Shown here: positions 1 through 9,327 of the stretch, in pieces | How the letters are laid out: each line of letters begins with the position of its first letter | How positions within the stretch are numbered: the first letter of the stretch is position 1 | Origin: Candidatus Symbiopectobacterium sp. NZEC151 | GTDB taxonomy: Bacteria; Pseudomonadota; Gammaproteobacteria; Enterobacterales; Enterobacteriaceae | Reading direction: 5' to 3' | Length of the DNA: 64,000 nt | Assembly: GCF_025962655.1 (NCBI RefSeq) | Contig: NZ_JAGFPE010000001.1 | Location: forward strand, 1,612,001-1,676,000 | The notes under the pieces: generated by a model | The model's input: the letters and a program-made list of their open reading frames with translations, nothing else | What the model was told of the DNA's origin: nothing | Database searches by the model: none | Translations under genes and position numbers: made by a program

Positions 1-489
1 CGTGATATGCAATTCACCGTTTCCCGCTTGCGCGAGCGTGGGTGCGGCCGCAGCCGATGCGCTTACAGCAGTGGCAGCCGGCGCGCTACCTTCCCCTTTG
101 GCATCGAGCGCCAGTTGGCGCAGTGCCTGACAGATATACTCAAAGCTTTCGGCATTGGGTTCCTGTGCGGTTTTATAAGCGTCCAACTGATCCTGCATAA
201 TATCTTTTGTTTCCAAAAACAGGTTGATGATATCGGTACTCAAACGCATCTCTCCGCGTCGCGCACCATCAAGCAGGTTTTCCATCAAGTGGGTAGTTTC
301 CTGCAATACGGTAAAACCGAACGTTCCCGCGCCGCCTTTAATGGAATGGGCAGCACGGAAAATGGCATTCATTTGCTCAGTATCAGGGGCTTGTGGATCT
401 AATAACAACAAATGTTGTTCCATATCCGCCAGTAGTTCATCTGCTTCATCAAAGAAAGTTTGATAAAAAGCACTCATGTCCATGCTCAC
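1..489 (-). CDS. cheA: Chemotaxis histidine kinase CheA, N-terminal part (gene runs off the left edge)
   Basis: CheA is the cytoplasmic kinase that passes phosphate from chemoreceptor arrays to CheY and CheB. Only about the first 163 codons are here. They encode the P1 phosphotransfer domain, with the motif AAHSIKGGAGTFGF around residue 48 that holds the phosphorylated histidine, and the start of an Ala-rich linker. I chose the GTG at 487-489 (reading V/M-S-M-D-M-S-A-F-Y-Q) because this matches the known enterobacterial start. The in-frame ATG at 481-483 is the alternative. The gene begins four bases after the motB stop codon, so the two are probably co-transcribed and translationally coupled. 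The identification is firm; the rest of the gene is outside the window. Confidence 0.95.
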   Translation of the reverse strand, partial: MSMDMSAFYQTFFDEADELLADMEQHLLLLDPQAPDTEQMNAIFRAAHSIKGGAGTFGFTVLQETTHLMENLLDGARRGEMRLSTDIINLFLETKDIMQDQLDAYKTAQEPNAESFEYICQALRQLALDAKGEGSAPAATAVSASAAAAPTLAQAGNGELHIT

Positions 490-493
490 GTGA

Positions 494-1735
494 TCACCTC
501 TGCTGCGAATCGTGGCTTATTGATGAAGGTGTTGCCTGGCTGTCCGGAGCGGCTGGCAACGCGGTGGTCGGTTGCTGGCGCCCTGAAGCAGGTACTCCAT
601 TCCCTGTCTGCGGCGATGCTGCACCGCCGCTATTACTTGTATTGGTATTACTGCTACTGCTTACATTGCTGGTACTGGTGGCGCTGTTGTTATTGGTTGT
701 GGTACTGCTCGAACTGGTGTTGTTGCTACTGGGAGGCGCACTGTTCGTTGGCCCCACGCCCGTGGCTCCCCCCGGGACCGGTGCATTGCTTGCACCGCTA
801 TTGCTATTGTCGGCAGCAGGCTCGTCGGGTTTAGTGTTCTCCGCGGGCAAATTTTGCAAAGTTTCCGCTTTATCGATATCAATCGCACGGCTTTCGCTAT
901 TTTCTTGCTCAATGGCGCGTTGCGCATCACGGTTTAGCACCATTAAGCTGATGCGGCGGTTGATGGCGTCATTTTTATTGGTGGCCTGTTTCAAACTCAT
1001 GGTATCCGCCATGCCCACCACCCGCAGCACCTTGCCGTCAGAAAGGCCGCCGGCAATCAGCTCGCGCCGGGATGAGTTCGCGCGATCGGCGGACAGCTCC
1101 CAGTTACTGTAGCCACGTTGCCCCTGCGCGTATTGCACGTCATCGGTATGACCTGACAGGCTGATTTTATTGGGGATATCATTAAGAATGGGGGCTATGG
1201 CACGCAGGATATGACTCATATAGGATTCAACCTGCGCACTGCCGGTTTTGAACATGGGGCGATTTTGGCTATCAATAATCTGGATGCGTAGCCCTTCATC
1301 GACCATTTCAATCAGCAGGTGCGGGCGCAGCGCTCTGAGGCGCGGGTCAGATTCGATCAACTGTTCCAACTGCTCGCGCAATTTATTCAAGCGAATATCG
1401 TCGAGCCTGTCGCGCTGATTGGCTTCGGGAGGCATCTCAGGTTCACGTTTGACGACGCCTTCCTGCTGGGTGTAATCATTCCCCCCGCCAGGGATCGGGC
1501 TGCTGTCTTCACTGACGCGAGAGCCTGAGGTTAACGCGACTTTGAGTGGCGTTCGAAAATACTCGGCGATCTGCGTCAATTGTGATGGGCTGGCAATGGC
1601 GATAAGCCACATCACCAAAAACAGCGCCATCATGGCAGTCATAAAGTCAGCATAAGCTATCTTCCACGAGCCGCCATGGTGCGCCGCGTGGCTAGACTTC
1701 CTTTTCTTGCGTATTATCGGATGCTGATGTTTCAT
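494..1735 (-). CDS. motB: Flagellar stator protein MotB with an extended Ser/Asn/Thr-rich tail
   Basis: MotB and MotA form the proton-driven stator of the flagellar motor. The 413-residue protein has a basic N-terminus and a single membrane helix at about 27-48, containing the proton-carrying Asp30 in [10 protein letters not shown]. An OmpA-like peptidoglycan-binding domain lies at about 150-270, with the motif SGHTDD. E. coli MotB has about 308 residues. Here the extra length is a C-terminal tail from about residue 285 made of Ser, Asn, Thr, Pro and Ala, probably disordered in the periplasm. The start codon overlaps the motA stop (TAATG), so the pair is coupled. The family call is certain; the role of the tail is unknown. 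Confidence 0.96.
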   Translation of the reverse strand: MKHQHPIIRKKRKSSHAAHHGGSWKIAYADFMTAMMALFLVMWLIAIASPSQLTQIAEYFRTPLKVALTSGSRVSEDSSPIPGGGNDYTQQEGVVKREPEMPPEANQRDRLDDIRLNKLREQLEQLIESDPRLRALRPHLLIEMVDEGLRIQIIDSQNRPMFKTGSAQVESYMSHILRAIAPILNDIPNKISLSGHTDDVQYAQGQRGYSNWELSADRANSSRRELIAGGLSDGKVLRVVGMADTMSLKQATNKNDAINRRISLMVLNRDAQRAIEQENSESRAIDIDKAETLQNLPAENTKPDEPAADNSNSGASNAPVPGGATGVGPTNSAPPSSNNTSSSSTTTNNNSATSTSNVSSSSNTNTSNSGGAASPQTGNGVPASGRQQPTTALPAAPDSQATPSSISHDSQQR

Positions 1736-2619
1736 TAGTCACTTTCCGCAGCCTGCTGAGCCGGTGCTTTCACACGACGAATATGCTCTTCCATCTCAGC
1801 GAAGGTCGGACGGACTGTGGAGTACAGCGTTTTGCGCCCAAACTCAACGGCAATCTGCGGCGCATAACCGTTCAGGCTGGAAAGCAGCGTCACCTTGATG
1901 CATTGCAGGACTTTTACCTTTTCCGAATTCTTTTGGCGCAGCAGTGAAGCCAGTGGCGAAACAAAGCCGTAAGCCAGCAGGATCCCCAGGAACGTCCCCA
2001 CCATGGCATGCGCGATCATCATACCCAGTTCAGCAGCAGGGCGATCGACATAGGCCAGGGAGTGCACCACCCCCATGACCGCCGCAACGATACCAAACGC
2101 AGGAAGGCCATCCCCCATAAGGTTCAGACTCATCGCCGGCACTTCAAGCTCGTGCTCAAGGGTTTCGATTTCTTCGTCCATCAGCGTTTCGATTTCGAAC
2201 GCATTCATGTTGCCGCTGATCATCAGCCGCATATAGTCTGTGATGAATTCAATAATGTGGCTGTCTGCAACCACACGAGGATAGCTGGAGAAAATCTCGC
2301 TTTCACGCGGGCTATCGATATCGCCTTCCAAAGAGAGCATCCCCTGCTGACGCGATTTCGCCATCAGACGAAACAACAGCGCCATCAGGTCCATGTAGAG
2401 GTCCCGGCTATACTTGGACCCCTTGAACAGTTGTGGGAAGGCGCGAATCGTACCTTTAATGGCTTTGGCATTGTTACCGACGATAAATGCGCCGACGGCC
2501 GAACCACCGATAATCAACAGTTCCGAGGGCTGATACAACGCACCCAGCGCCCCGCCAACCATCAGGTAACCACCCAGTATCGAACCTATTATTACGAGAT
2601 AACCCAATATAACAAGCAC
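1735..2619 (-). CDS. motA: Flagellar stator protein MotA
   Basis: MotA is the inner-membrane stator subunit that couples proton flow to rotation through its cytoplasmic loop. The 294-residue protein aligns along its whole length with E. coli MotA (295 residues), including the start ([12 protein letters not shown]), the loop [30 protein letters not shown] and the end [11 protein letters not shown]. Four membrane helices are visible. The start is GTG at 2617-2619 with AAGGA six bases upstream; E. coli motA also starts with GTG. motA leads the motA-motB-cheA operon and lies 129 bp after flhC, so it probably has its own FlhDC-dependent promoter in that gap. Confidence 0.97.
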   Translation of the reverse strand: MLVILGYLVIIGSILGGYLMVGGALGALYQPSELLIIGGSAVGAFIVGNNAKAIKGTIRAFPQLFKGSKYSRDLYMDLMALLFRLMAKSRQQGMLSLEGDIDSPRESEIFSSYPRVVADSHIIEFITDYMRLMISGNMNAFEIETLMDEEIETLEHELEVPAMSLNLMGDGLPAFGIVAAVMGVVHSLAYVDRPAAELGMMIAHAMVGTFLGILLAYGFVSPLASLLRQKNSEKVKVLQCIKVTLLSSLNGYAPQIAVEFGRKTLYSTVRPTFAEMEEHIRRVKAPAQQAAESD

Positions 2620-2698
2620 AAGAATTCCTTATAACAAATCGCGGGTGGAAGCTGAGGTAAAACATCCGTCGAGCAGGAATTTCTTAAGGAGGGATGTA

Positions 2699-2724
2699 CT
2701 CAGCCCGCAACAACACGGGCTGAG
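2699..2724 (-). terminator. Hairpin between flhC and motA
   Basis: The arms CTCAGCCCG (2699-2707) and CGGGCTGAG (2716-2724) are a perfect 9-bp inverted repeat around an 8-base loop, starting 24 bp after the flhC stop. There is no clear T-run, so it may stabilise the 3' end of the flhDC mRNA or terminate only partly. Confidence 0.5.
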
Positions 2725-2748
2725 ACAGACTCACAACCGCCACCAGGC

Positions 2749-3327
2749 TCAGACAGCATGCTTTACCGGTTCATCCAGTAGTTGCGGTAGTATATCGGCA
2801 AGATTCGGTGAAAGTTTACGTCTTTTTACCGCTCTGGAGGGTGGCTGACACAAGCTGCAAACAAAACTGTTTTTCGGCAGATGAGCATGCGTAATAAACA
2901 TCCCGTTGCAACAATTGCACGACGATAGCTGTAGCATACCGCTATCCACGAAACGCACCAATGTCCAGGCGCGGGTCAAGGCGAGTAACGGCGTATCATT
3001 GTTGGGCGAGCACTGTTCAAGATAAAGACGGTAGGCTGTGATAACGGCTTCAACGCCATTACAATGACTGGTCTTTAGCAAAAAAGCGTACGCATTATAG
3101 AACATCGAAGAATGAATATTTTGTTCCCAGGTCATGAACCAGTCCGTGGAAAATGGCAACATTCCTTTTGGAGGTGGGCTCCCCCTCAGCTCTTTATAAA
3201 GTTTAATTAAACGCCCACGACTTAATTGTGTTTCACTTTCCAGCATCTGCAATCGAGCACCCAGAGAGATCAATTCCATCGCTAACTGGATGTCTTTTGC
3301 TTCCTGAACAATACTCTTTTCCGTCAT
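2749..3327 (-). CDS. flhC: Flagellar master regulator subunit FlhC
   Basis: FlhC combines with FlhD into the FlhD4C2 activator that switches on class 2 flagellar genes. At 192 residues it has the E. coli length. The C-terminal half carries the four zinc-binding cysteines in the patterns CNCC and CSLC (around residues 138-162). The start ATG lies two bases after the flhD stop codon (TAATAATG), the standard coupled arrangement. Downstream is motA in the same direction. The assignment is secure. Confidence 0.97.
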   Translation of the reverse strand: MTEKSIVQEAKDIQLAMELISLGARLQMLESETQLSRGRLIKLYKELRGSPPPKGMLPFSTDWFMTWEQNIHSSMFYNAYAFLLKTSHCNGVEAVITAYRLYLEQCSPNNDTPLLALTRAWTLVRFVDSGMLQLSSCNCCNGMFITHAHLPKNSFVCSLCQPPSRAVKRRKLSPNLADILPQLLDEPVKHAV

Positions 3328-3329
3328 TA

Positions 3330-3689
3330 TTATGCCCTTTTCTTAGGCAAGTTATCGTCTTTCGAAGATAACTGGTTTAATAAGTGACTCGACAGCAAAA
3401 TTCCAGTATGGATTTGTTGTAAATCATCCACGCGGGATTCTTGTGTTAATAACTTGATCGTGTTGTGATCGTCAAAACGAAAATGACAAATCAGTTGATT
3501 GGTTTCCGCCAGTTTAACCATCTGAGGCAGTGTGAGCTGCATCAAGGTATCCGCCATGGTTTCATTAATACCTAAACGGAACATCGCAGAAGCTTTTTCG
3601 TCATTGATTAAACGTTGTGCCAGTAACAGATAAGACAGATTTATGTCATAAATGTGCTTGAGTAATTCAGAGGTACCCATATTTCCCAT
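3330..3689 (-). CDS. flhD: Flagellar master regulator subunit FlhD
   Basis: FlhD is the partner of FlhC in the flagellar master activator. The 119-residue protein contains the nearly invariant blocks [30 protein letters not shown] and [16 protein letters not shown]. The start ATG at 3687-3689 is the first of two close in-frame starts; a second Met is three residues in. The gene is preceded by roughly 550 bp of non-coding DNA, typical of the heavily controlled flhDC promoter. Confidence 0.97.
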   Translation of the reverse strand: MGNMGTSELLKHIYDINLSYLLLAQRLINDEKASAMFRLGINETMADTLMQLTLPQMVKLAETNQLICHFRFDDHNTIKLLTQESRVDDLQQIHTGILLSSHLLNQLSSKDDNLPKKRA

Positions 3690-4243
3690 CTCGACAGGCT
3701 ATGTACAAAGCATAAGTTGGGGGATAGAGGCTATCGCCCGGTTAAAAATCACTCTCCATTGATGGCATGAAAGCATTCGGTGCCAGAGACTATCTTTTGT
3801 TACTTTACTTTCTTATTATGACAATCACATGCTACTGCCAACTTCTTTTGCTGCCCAACTCGCTTATCCATTTACCCCGTATGACAACCCAAATCACTGC
3901 TTCAGGAAGCATAGGATTATTCCTAAATCCTCGCAACTGTACCGCCTAATCCCTCAAACACACAACGCGACCAGAGAATCATTTTGGTAATTATGTGACC
4001 AACATCACATAATTGAAAGGTATTATCCCGAAAAGCCATCTGGTAAGAACTCCTACCAGAACGTTTGTTACCCATCTTTTTGACAAGAAACATTTCACTT
4101 CACTGAAGCAGATACAGTTATACATTTTTCAAATGGTTTTATCTTAATGATAGATATATAAAAAATGTAACAAGATTACGCGCGTATCAGCGATACCAAA
4201 AGTGAGCGCCCAACGGCAATAAGTGTAGGAGAGGATAACCATT
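3690..4243. promoter_or_regulatory. Long divergent control region between flhDC and the alcohol dehydrogenase
   Basis: About 550 bp carry no convincing gene. The stretch is AT-rich toward flhD and holds a perfect CRP-type palindrome (listed separately). In related bacteria flhDC has a long untranslated leader and is controlled by CRP, OmpR, RcsB and others, so this region most likely serves that purpose. A 60-codon open frame at 3767-3949 has no ribosome binding site and looks accidental. Confidence 0.7.
3989..4014. promoter_or_regulatory. Perfect CRP-binding palindrome upstream of flhDC
   Basis: The arms AATTATGTGA (3989-3998) and TCACATAATT (4005-4014) are exact inverted repeats around a 6-base spacer, giving TGTGA-N6-TCACA, the full CRP consensus. 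It lies 300 bp before the flhD start codon, in line with the CRP site of E. coli flhDC, which sits upstream of a long leader. It is also about 255 bp before the leader ORF of the divergent dehydrogenase, so it could serve both. Confidence 0.85.
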
Positions 4244-4327
4244 ATGTCTCAACCAAATGTCACTCGCCCTGACTTTGCAGTAGTATCAAAGTCGTTTTTT
4301 GTTACTTTGGATCTGGGGCGATTATAA
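4244..4327 (+). CDS. Possible 27-residue leader peptide coupled to the dehydrogenase gene
   Basis: An ATG at 4244 follows a strong ribosome binding site (TAGGAGAGGA, 4226-4235) at good spacing and opens a 27-codon frame beginning MSQPNVTRPDF and ending at TAA 4325-4327. The next base begins AATG, so its stop lies one base before the ATG of the dehydrogenase. The ribosome binding site is much better than the one directly before the dehydrogenase, which suggests that translation re-initiates after this peptide. No family is recognised. It could alternatively be the 5' remnant of an older gene. Confidence 0.55.
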   Translation: MSQPNVTRPDFAVVSKSFFVTLDLGRL

Positions 4328-4328
4328 A

Positions 4329-5480
4329 ATGTACAACTTTAGTTATTATAACCCAACGCGTATCGTGTTTGGTCAGGGAAGAATTGCAGAGATTAGCCAA
4401 CACATCCCCGCCAATGCGCGCGTGTTGATTACCTACGGCGGGCAAAGTGCGGAAAAGTACGGCACGCTTGCGGAAGTCAGGCAAGCACTGGGTCAACGCT
4501 TCTCCGTGGAGTTTGGCGGCATTGAAGCCAATCCCCACTATGAAACCTTGATGAAGGCCACGCAGTTGGCAAAAGAGCAGAATGTCGATTACCTACTGGC
4601 CGTGGGTGGCGGTTCGGTGGTTGATGGCACCAAGTTCATCGCCGCAGCCTATTACCATGAAAACGTATGGGATCATTGGGTTAATAAAATACCGCTCACT
4701 CAGGCACTGCCCATGGGCTGTGTCATGACGCTGCCCGCCACCGGTTCGGAGATGAATGCCACTTCAGTGGTCTCCCACATTGCGTCGGGGGCCAAAGTCG
4801 GTTTTAACCATCCGTTGCTTTTCCCCCAGTTTGCGGTTCTCGATCCTGAGAAATCCTATACCCTGCCCGCTCGGCAAGTCGCCAACGGCGTGGTAGACGC
4901 CTTTGTTCACGTTATCGAGCAATATCTCACCTTCCCTGTCTATGGCAAAGTGCAAGACCGCTTTGCCGAAGGGTTACTGCTCACCCTGTTGGAAGAAGGT
5001 CCCAAGGCGCTTACGCAGCCTGAAAATTACGATGTGCGCGCCACCCTTACCTGGAGCGCCACGCTGGCGTTGAACGGGCTTATCGGCGCAGGTGTGCCAC
5101 AAGACTGGGCTACGCACCGTATCGGCCATCAGCTCACCTCGCTTTACGGTTTGGACCATGCGCAAACGCTCGCCGTATTACTTCCTTCTTTATTATATGT
5201 CCAACGCAATAATAAGCATGAAAAGCTTTTACAATATGCCACGCGCATCTGGCAAATAACCGAGGGTGATGACGAGACCCGCATTTCCCAGGCGATTGCA
5301 AAAACGCGCGATTTCTTTGAGCAGATGGGGATAAAAACCCGCATGCGCGATTATGGATTACCACCGGATGCGGTGGAGGCGATAATCCACAATCTGAAAG
5401 CCTTTACTCTTTTACCGCAGGGTGAAAGGCAGGATATTGACGAAGCAATGGCAAGAGAAATTCTGACACTCAGCTATTAA
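4329..5480 (+). CDS. Iron-containing alcohol dehydrogenase, YqhD/butanol-dehydrogenase type
   Basis: The 383-residue protein matches E. coli YqhD (387 residues), an NADPH-dependent aldehyde reductase that detoxifies short-chain aldehydes. Visible motifs are the N-terminal NPTRIVFGQG, the nucleotide-binding GGGSVVDGTKF, ATGSEMNAT, and the metal-binding region from ANGVVDAFVHVIEQY to HRIGHQLTSLYGLDHAQTLA, which carries the Asp and His iron ligands. I start it at ATG 4329 (MYNFSYYNPTR) because this aligns with the family. An upstream in-frame start at 4299 would add ten unusual residues. It is a single gene facing away from flhDC and ends at a short hairpin. Confidence 0.93.
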   Translation: MYNFSYYNPTRIVFGQGRIAEISQHIPANARVLITYGGQSAEKYGTLAEVRQALGQRFSVEFGGIEANPHYETLMKATQLAKEQNVDYLLAVGGGSVVDGTKFIAAAYYHENVWDHWVNKIPLTQALPMGCVMTLPATGSEMNATSVVSHIASGAKVGFNHPLLFPQFAVLDPEKSYTLPARQVANGVVDAFVHVIEQYLTFPVYGKVQDRFAEGLLLTLLEEGPKALTQPENYDVRATLTWSATLALNGLIGAGVPQDWATHRIGHQLTSLYGLDHAQTLAVLLPSLLYVQRNNKHEKLLQYATRIWQITEGDDETRISQAIAKTRDFFEQMGIKTRMRDYGLPPDAVEAIIHNLKAFTLLPQGERQDIDEAMAREILTLSY

Positions 5481-5487
5481 AATCGCT

Positions 5488-5511
5488 CCCCTTCGCCGCT
5501 ACACGAAGGGG
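5488..5511. terminator. Hairpin between convergent genes
   Basis: The arms CCCCTTCG (5488-5495) and CGAAGGGG (5504-5511) form a perfect 8-bp stem between the convergent dehydrogenase and EamA genes. The T-run is weak, but the position supports a shared terminator. Confidence 0.55.
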
Positions 5512-5519
5512 ATATCGGC

Positions 5520-6458
5520 TTATTTTGTCTGGGGAACCCGGTTAACCAACCCAATCCCCAGACACACCAGCACCAAAGCAGCAGCATAGCGCCATTCAAG
5601 AATGCTCTCATCAAGGAACAGCGCCGAGAGCACGGCACCGGCAATCGGGATCAAGAAATTAAAAGGTGCGACAGTGCCGACCTTGTTATATTTCAGCAAT
5701 TGGCTCCATAGCGCAAAGGTGATCGATGAAAGCAATACCAGATAGAAAAGAATCAATACAGAATCCCAACCCTGAACGCTCAGCGATCCACCGCTAAAAT
5801 ACCCAATCAACGTAAGGATTATACCGCCAATCGCCAGTTGGTACCCTGTCATGACAATCGGATCCATGGTTTGAGAAATACGTTTCCCGTAAATTGTTGC
5901 CGCTGACAAAATTAATGCTGCAATAACAACAAAACCATCCCCCATTACTGTAAAACTGAAATCATCCAGGCCATTTATATTAACGATAGTGACACCTAAA
6001 AATCCCAGCAGGCAACCGAATGCTTTATTCGGCGTTATTTTATCATTGGCATAAAGACAATGCGCAATCAGTACGCTAAAAAACGTACTGGTGGCATTCA
6101 TAATAGACCCTTTAACCCCTGTGGTATAAGCGAGCCCGATATAAAAAAAGATATACTGTAACGTTGTTTGTGTGATCCCGAGTACCGCTAACTGCCTAAG
6201 TTGCCCCGGTTTAAACCGCGCAATCGCCTTACCACTCGCCAGCGCCAACAGCAGCAACAACCCGCCCGCCAGCACGAAGCGGTAACCGGCAAACACCAGC
6301 TTTGACGCGATGTCCCCCTCTGCTATCAGGAACAAAGCATAGCCATTTTTGATGGCCGGATAGGCGCTTCCCCACAACAGGCAGCAAAGGGTTGCCAGCG
6401 CAAAGACTATTTTTTCATTGGTAAAAAATGCGGTTGTATTCTTCAAAAAAGACTCCAA
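5520..6458 (-). CDS. EamA/DMT-family inner-membrane transporter
   Basis: The 312-residue hydrophobic protein has about ten membrane segments in two repeated EamA units, with the typical opening LCCLLWGSAYPAIKNGY and a second-half motif LLSSITFALWSQLL. Members export metabolites such as amino acids or act as drug/metabolite permeases; the substrate cannot be told. The gene is transcribed toward the dehydrogenase and stands alone. The 319 bp upstream, shared with the chemoreceptor gene, contain its promoter. Confidence 0.88.
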   Translation of the reverse strand: MESFLKNTTAFFTNEKIVFALATLCCLLWGSAYPAIKNGYALFLIAEGDIASKLVFAGYRFVLAGGLLLLLALASGKAIARFKPGQLRQLAVLGITQTTLQYIFFYIGLAYTTGVKGSIMNATSTFFSVLIAHCLYANDKITPNKAFGCLLGFLGVTIVNINGLDDFSFTVMGDGFVVIAALILSAATIYGKRISQTMDPIVMTGYQLAIGGIILTLIGYFSGGSLSVQGWDSVLILFYLVLLSSITFALWSQLLKYNKVGTVAPFNFLIPIAGAVLSALFLDESILEWRYAAALVLVCLGIGLVNRVPQTK

Positions 6459-6626
6459 TAGAAACAGCCCACTGATGCAATAAAAGTAGGCGAATCGGTA
6501 TTTATTTTTTCACGACAAATTTTTTTACAGCGGCGTTACGAAATTTCACAAGCTACTTTATCAGCAACTAAAATGAAAATACGTTTTAAAAAGCAAAAAT
6601 TGTGATCGAGATCCCGACGACTACAA

Positions 6627-6653
6627 TTAAGATTTTTCACTATAGGCCGATTA
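6627..6653 (+). promoter_or_regulatory. Candidate FliA (sigma-28) promoter for the chemoreceptor
   Basis: The bases TTAA (6627-6630) and GCCGATTA (6646-6653) resemble the flagellar class 3 promoter (TAAA-N15-GCCGATAA) with a 15-base spacer. The site lies 124 bp before the chemoreceptor ATG in an otherwise gene-free region (6459-6777). Chemoreceptor genes are usual FliA targets. Confidence 0.6.
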
Positions 6654-6777
6654 TCTTTTATATTAGTTACGACTAAAAGGAACACTCGTTGTTACTGTAA
6701 GGGTGCTGAATACCAAAGATGCGTGATGTGTCTTGTTGTTTGGTAAATTGTAATCACTTTTCCTGAAAAATGAGCGA

Positions 6778-8499
6778 ATGGACATGAAAATAACTTCACA
6801 ATCTGAGCAGCAGGGGAAAACAGGTGTGTTGAATAATTTACGCTTAGTGCCTTTATTCGTTATCATTCTCGGCGGCATCATGTTGATGTTCGCCTTGTCG
6901 ATAGGGACTTCCAGCTATTTTCTGGCACGCAGCAATCAGTACCTTGCCGACGTCACGCAAGAAATCGACGTTCGCATGGGGCTTTCCAACAGTTCCAATC
7001 ACCTACGCACCGCGCGCTTACTCCTGATTCAGGCGTCTTCCGCTGCACGTATCGGTGATTCAGCGGTCTACAATGAAAACCTGAAGCAAGCAGCGCAACG
7101 CGTCGAACAATCGCAAAAAGCCTTTCAGCTGTATGAAAATCGCCCGATAAAAACCGAGTATGATATTTCGCTTGATGCCGGATTAACCAAAGCGTATGAA
7201 GACTATATCAAACAAGGCATAACGCCCATGATGGCGTCGGCAAAGGACGGTCTGTTCGAAGAAGTCCTGAGTCATGAGGCCGAAGAAGTTCGCGTGCTTG
7301 ATGCTAACTATAACAAACCGCTGCTGGATGCGGTCGCTTACCGTACCGAGCGTGCACAGCAACTCAACAAGATAGCTACAGAGAACGCCACCTTAGGGTA
7401 TGCCTTGATGGGTGCCAGTTTCGGTATCGCCCTGTTGCTCTCCTTGCTGACCTTTACGTTCCTGCGCGGTGCCTTGATCAGGCCGATGAACGCACTGGTG
7501 ATGCGTATTCAACGCATTGCCCAAGGCGATCTCACGCAGCGCTCGATGAATTACGGCTCGAATGAAATTGGCACGTTAGGCAATAATGTGCAACACATGC
7601 AGGCCTCACTGGTTAACACCGTTGCCACGGTGCGTGAAAGCGCTGATTCCATTTATCAGGGTTCAACCGAAATCTCTTCCGGCAACACGGACCTGTCATC
7701 TCGCACTGAACAGCAGGCTGCCGCGTTAGAACAAACGGCCGCCAGTATGGAACAGTTGACGGCAACCGTTAAGCAGAACTCCGAAAACGCACACCACGCC
7801 AGTCAGTTGGCTGCCAACGCCTCCAATAAAGCGAAACAAGGGGGCAATATCGTTTCTAATGTTATCGAAACGATGGATAGCATCTCCGGCAGTTCGCGCA
7901 AGATTTCTGAAATCACTAACGTGATTAACAGTATCGCTTTCCAGACCAACATTCTGGCGTTGAACGCCGCCGTTGAAGCGGCGCGTGCCGGTGAACAAGG
8001 TCGTGGTTTTGCTGTGGTCGCCAGCGAGGTTCGTAGCCTGGCGCAGCGCAGTGCGCAGGCGGCAAAAGAGATTGAAACATTAATCTCTGAATCGGTATCG
8101 CTGGTGAGCAGTGGTTCGACACTCGTCGATCAAGCCGGGCAAACCATGAAAGAGATTGTTGATGCCGTTACCAATGTGACCGACATTATGGGTGAGATCG
8201 CGTCCGCGTCAGATGAACAAAGCCGTGGTATTGGTCAGGTGGGGCAAGCCATTGCCGAGATGGACAGTGTCACGCAGCAAAACGCCGCGTTGGTGCAGGA
8301 AGCAACGGCAGCGGCGTCTTCGCTCGAAGAACAAGCTGCACTGCTGACTCGTGCCGTGGCGGTGTTCAAGTTGCAAGAACAGCGTGCAACGCCGACACCG
8401 GCGTCATACACGCTGGCATCAAGCAAAAGTGCGCCAGCAGCACTGCCGCCAGGTAATAAGAAAGCCACCAACAGTAGCGAGCATTGGGAAACATTCTAA
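6778..8499 (+). CDS. Methyl-accepting chemotaxis protein (Tsr/Tar type)
   Basis: This inner-membrane chemoreceptor feeds the CheA/CheW pathway. The 573 residues show membrane helix 1 at about 22-48, a periplasmic four-helix sensor to about 203, helix 2 at about 206-230, a HAMP domain to about 280, and the conserved signalling hairpin at about 377-420 ([36 protein letters not shown]). The last five residues, HWETF, resemble the NWETF tail that tethers CheR and CheB in high-abundance receptors, with Asn replaced by His. The ligand is unknown. ATG 6778 is used; a second ATG two codons later is possible. It is probably FliA-dependent. Confidence 0.94.
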   Translation: MDMKITSQSEQQGKTGVLNNLRLVPLFVIILGGIMLMFALSIGTSSYFLARSNQYLADVTQEIDVRMGLSNSSNHLRTARLLLIQASSAARIGDSAVYNENLKQAAQRVEQSQKAFQLYENRPIKTEYDISLDAGLTKAYEDYIKQGITPMMASAKDGLFEEVLSHEAEEVRVLDANYNKPLLDAVAYRTERAQQLNKIATENATLGYALMGASFGIALLLSLLTFTFLRGALIRPMNALVMRIQRIAQGDLTQRSMNYGSNEIGTLGNNVQHMQASLVNTVATVRESADSIYQGSTEISSGNTDLSSRTEQQAAALEQTAASMEQLTATVKQNSENAHHASQLAANASNKAKQGGNIVSNVIETMDSISGSSRKISEITNVINSIAFQTNILALNAAVEAARAGEQGRGFAVVASEVRSLAQRSAQAAKEIETLISESVSLVSSGSTLVDQAGQTMKEIVDAVTNVTDIMGEIASASDEQSRGIGQVGQAIAEMDSVTQQNAALVQEATAAASSLEEQAALLTRAVAVFKLQEQRATPTPASYTLASSKSAPAALPPGNKKATNSSEHWETF

Positions 8500-8513
8500 C
8501 CGCTGACTGACCG

Positions 8514-8537
8514 AGCAGGTCTGCTTGCAGACCTGCT
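8514..8537. terminator. Hairpin after the chemoreceptor gene
   Basis: The arms AGCAGGTCT (8514-8522) and AGACCTGCT (8529-8537) form a perfect 9-bp stem between convergent genes, directly abutting the stop of the next gene. It is likely a bidirectional terminator. Confidence 0.65.
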
Positions 8538-8744
8538 TCACTTCCGATGCGCGTCTTGCGGTTTCAGCTCCACAAAAAGACCTTCCGGGTTTTCTTCTTC
8601 ATTAAAAAACCAAATTCCCGCCGGATAATCCGCTAGGGCGACAAGGTACATCGTCCCTTCCAGAAACGGTTCCACCGCTAACACCACGCCTTCCCTTCGC
8701 TCTGCGCCGTCGGTTTTTACTGTAACAATATCATTTACTTTCAC
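8538..8744 (-). CDS. Small conserved protein of unknown function
   Basis: About 68 residues starting [13 protein letters not shown], from GTG 8742-8744, which follows GAGGG at good spacing; an in-frame TTG five codons upstream is the alternative. The sequence is rich in beta-strand pattern and acidic at the end, and suggests a small SH3- or KOW-like barrel, but I do not recognise the family. It lies 23 bp after the HxlR regulator gene on the same strand and may be co-transcribed with it. Confidence 0.6.
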   Translation of the reverse strand: MKVNDIVTVKTDGAERREGVVLAVEPFLEGTMYLVALADYPAGIWFFNEEENPEGLFVELKPQDAHRK

Positions 8745-8767
8745 GGCGTATGCCCTCAACGTCGTCT

Positions 8768-9172
8768 TTAGCTGCTGGTTGCTGCGTGTAAACGGTCATA
8801 CTGTTCCTGTGCCAAACGCACTGATTCAATATTGGATTCTGCCCAATGCGCCAGGCTTTCGAACGTTTCCACCAACGTCAACCCCACGGGCGTCAGTGAA
8901 TACTCTACGGTAACGGGAACCGTGGCAAATACACGACGGGCAACCAGACCATCCCGCTCCAGCTTTTTCAGCGTTTGCGACAAGACTTTCTGGGTGATGC
9001 CTTCGATATCCCGTCGCAATTGATTAAAACGCGTCTCACCTGATTTCAAACGACCAATAATCAGTATGGTCCATTTGTCGGCCAGTCGCTCCAAAAACTG
9101 GCGCGCCGGGCAGTGCGATGAATACACGCTGTAGCCGGCTGCGGTATCGCCCTCAATGGGGTATCTCTGCAT
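8768..9172 (-). CDS. HxlR-family transcriptional regulator
   Basis: The 134-residue winged-helix protein has the HxlR signature: [19 protein letters not shown] near the N-terminus, [29 protein letters not shown] as the DNA-reading helices, and [10 protein letters not shown] in the wing. HxlR proteins often sense electrophiles or quinones through an N-terminal cysteine; Cys21 here could serve. GGAGG stands just before the ATG. It is divergent from a flavodoxin-like reductase, the usual target of such regulators, and a perfect inverted repeat lies between the two. Confidence 0.92.
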   Translation of the reverse strand: MQRYPIEGDTAAGYSVYSSHCPARQFLERLADKWTILIIGRLKSGETRFNQLRRDIEGITQKVLSQTLKKLERDGLVARRVFATVPVTVEYSLTPVGLTLVETFESLAHWAESNIESVRLAQEQYDRLHAATSS

Positions 9173-9221
9173 GGTATCCTCCAGGAAACCTGGTATCGTT
9201 CAGGTGCCTTCTTGTCAACGC

Positions 9222-9238
9222 AGTATACCATATATACT
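9222..9238. promoter_or_regulatory. Candidate HxlR operator
   Basis: The arms AGTATA (9222-9227) and TATACT (9233-9238) form a perfect inverted repeat around five bases, 50 bp before the regulator start and 90 bp before the reductase start. The size and A/T pattern fit known HxlR/YodB-type operators. Confidence 0.55.
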
Positions 9239-9327
9239 ATCTTTCCATTGAAAACTGATGCTACCTTCAATCGCTTACCAAACTATTGCATCCGTCCCTG
9301 TTATTACTGACGAAAGGAAAAGTGAAC

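Noticed and set aside
3767-3949. 60-codon frame in the flhDC upstream region
   Set aside because: No ribosome binding site; hydrophobic start typical of AT-rich non-coding DNA.
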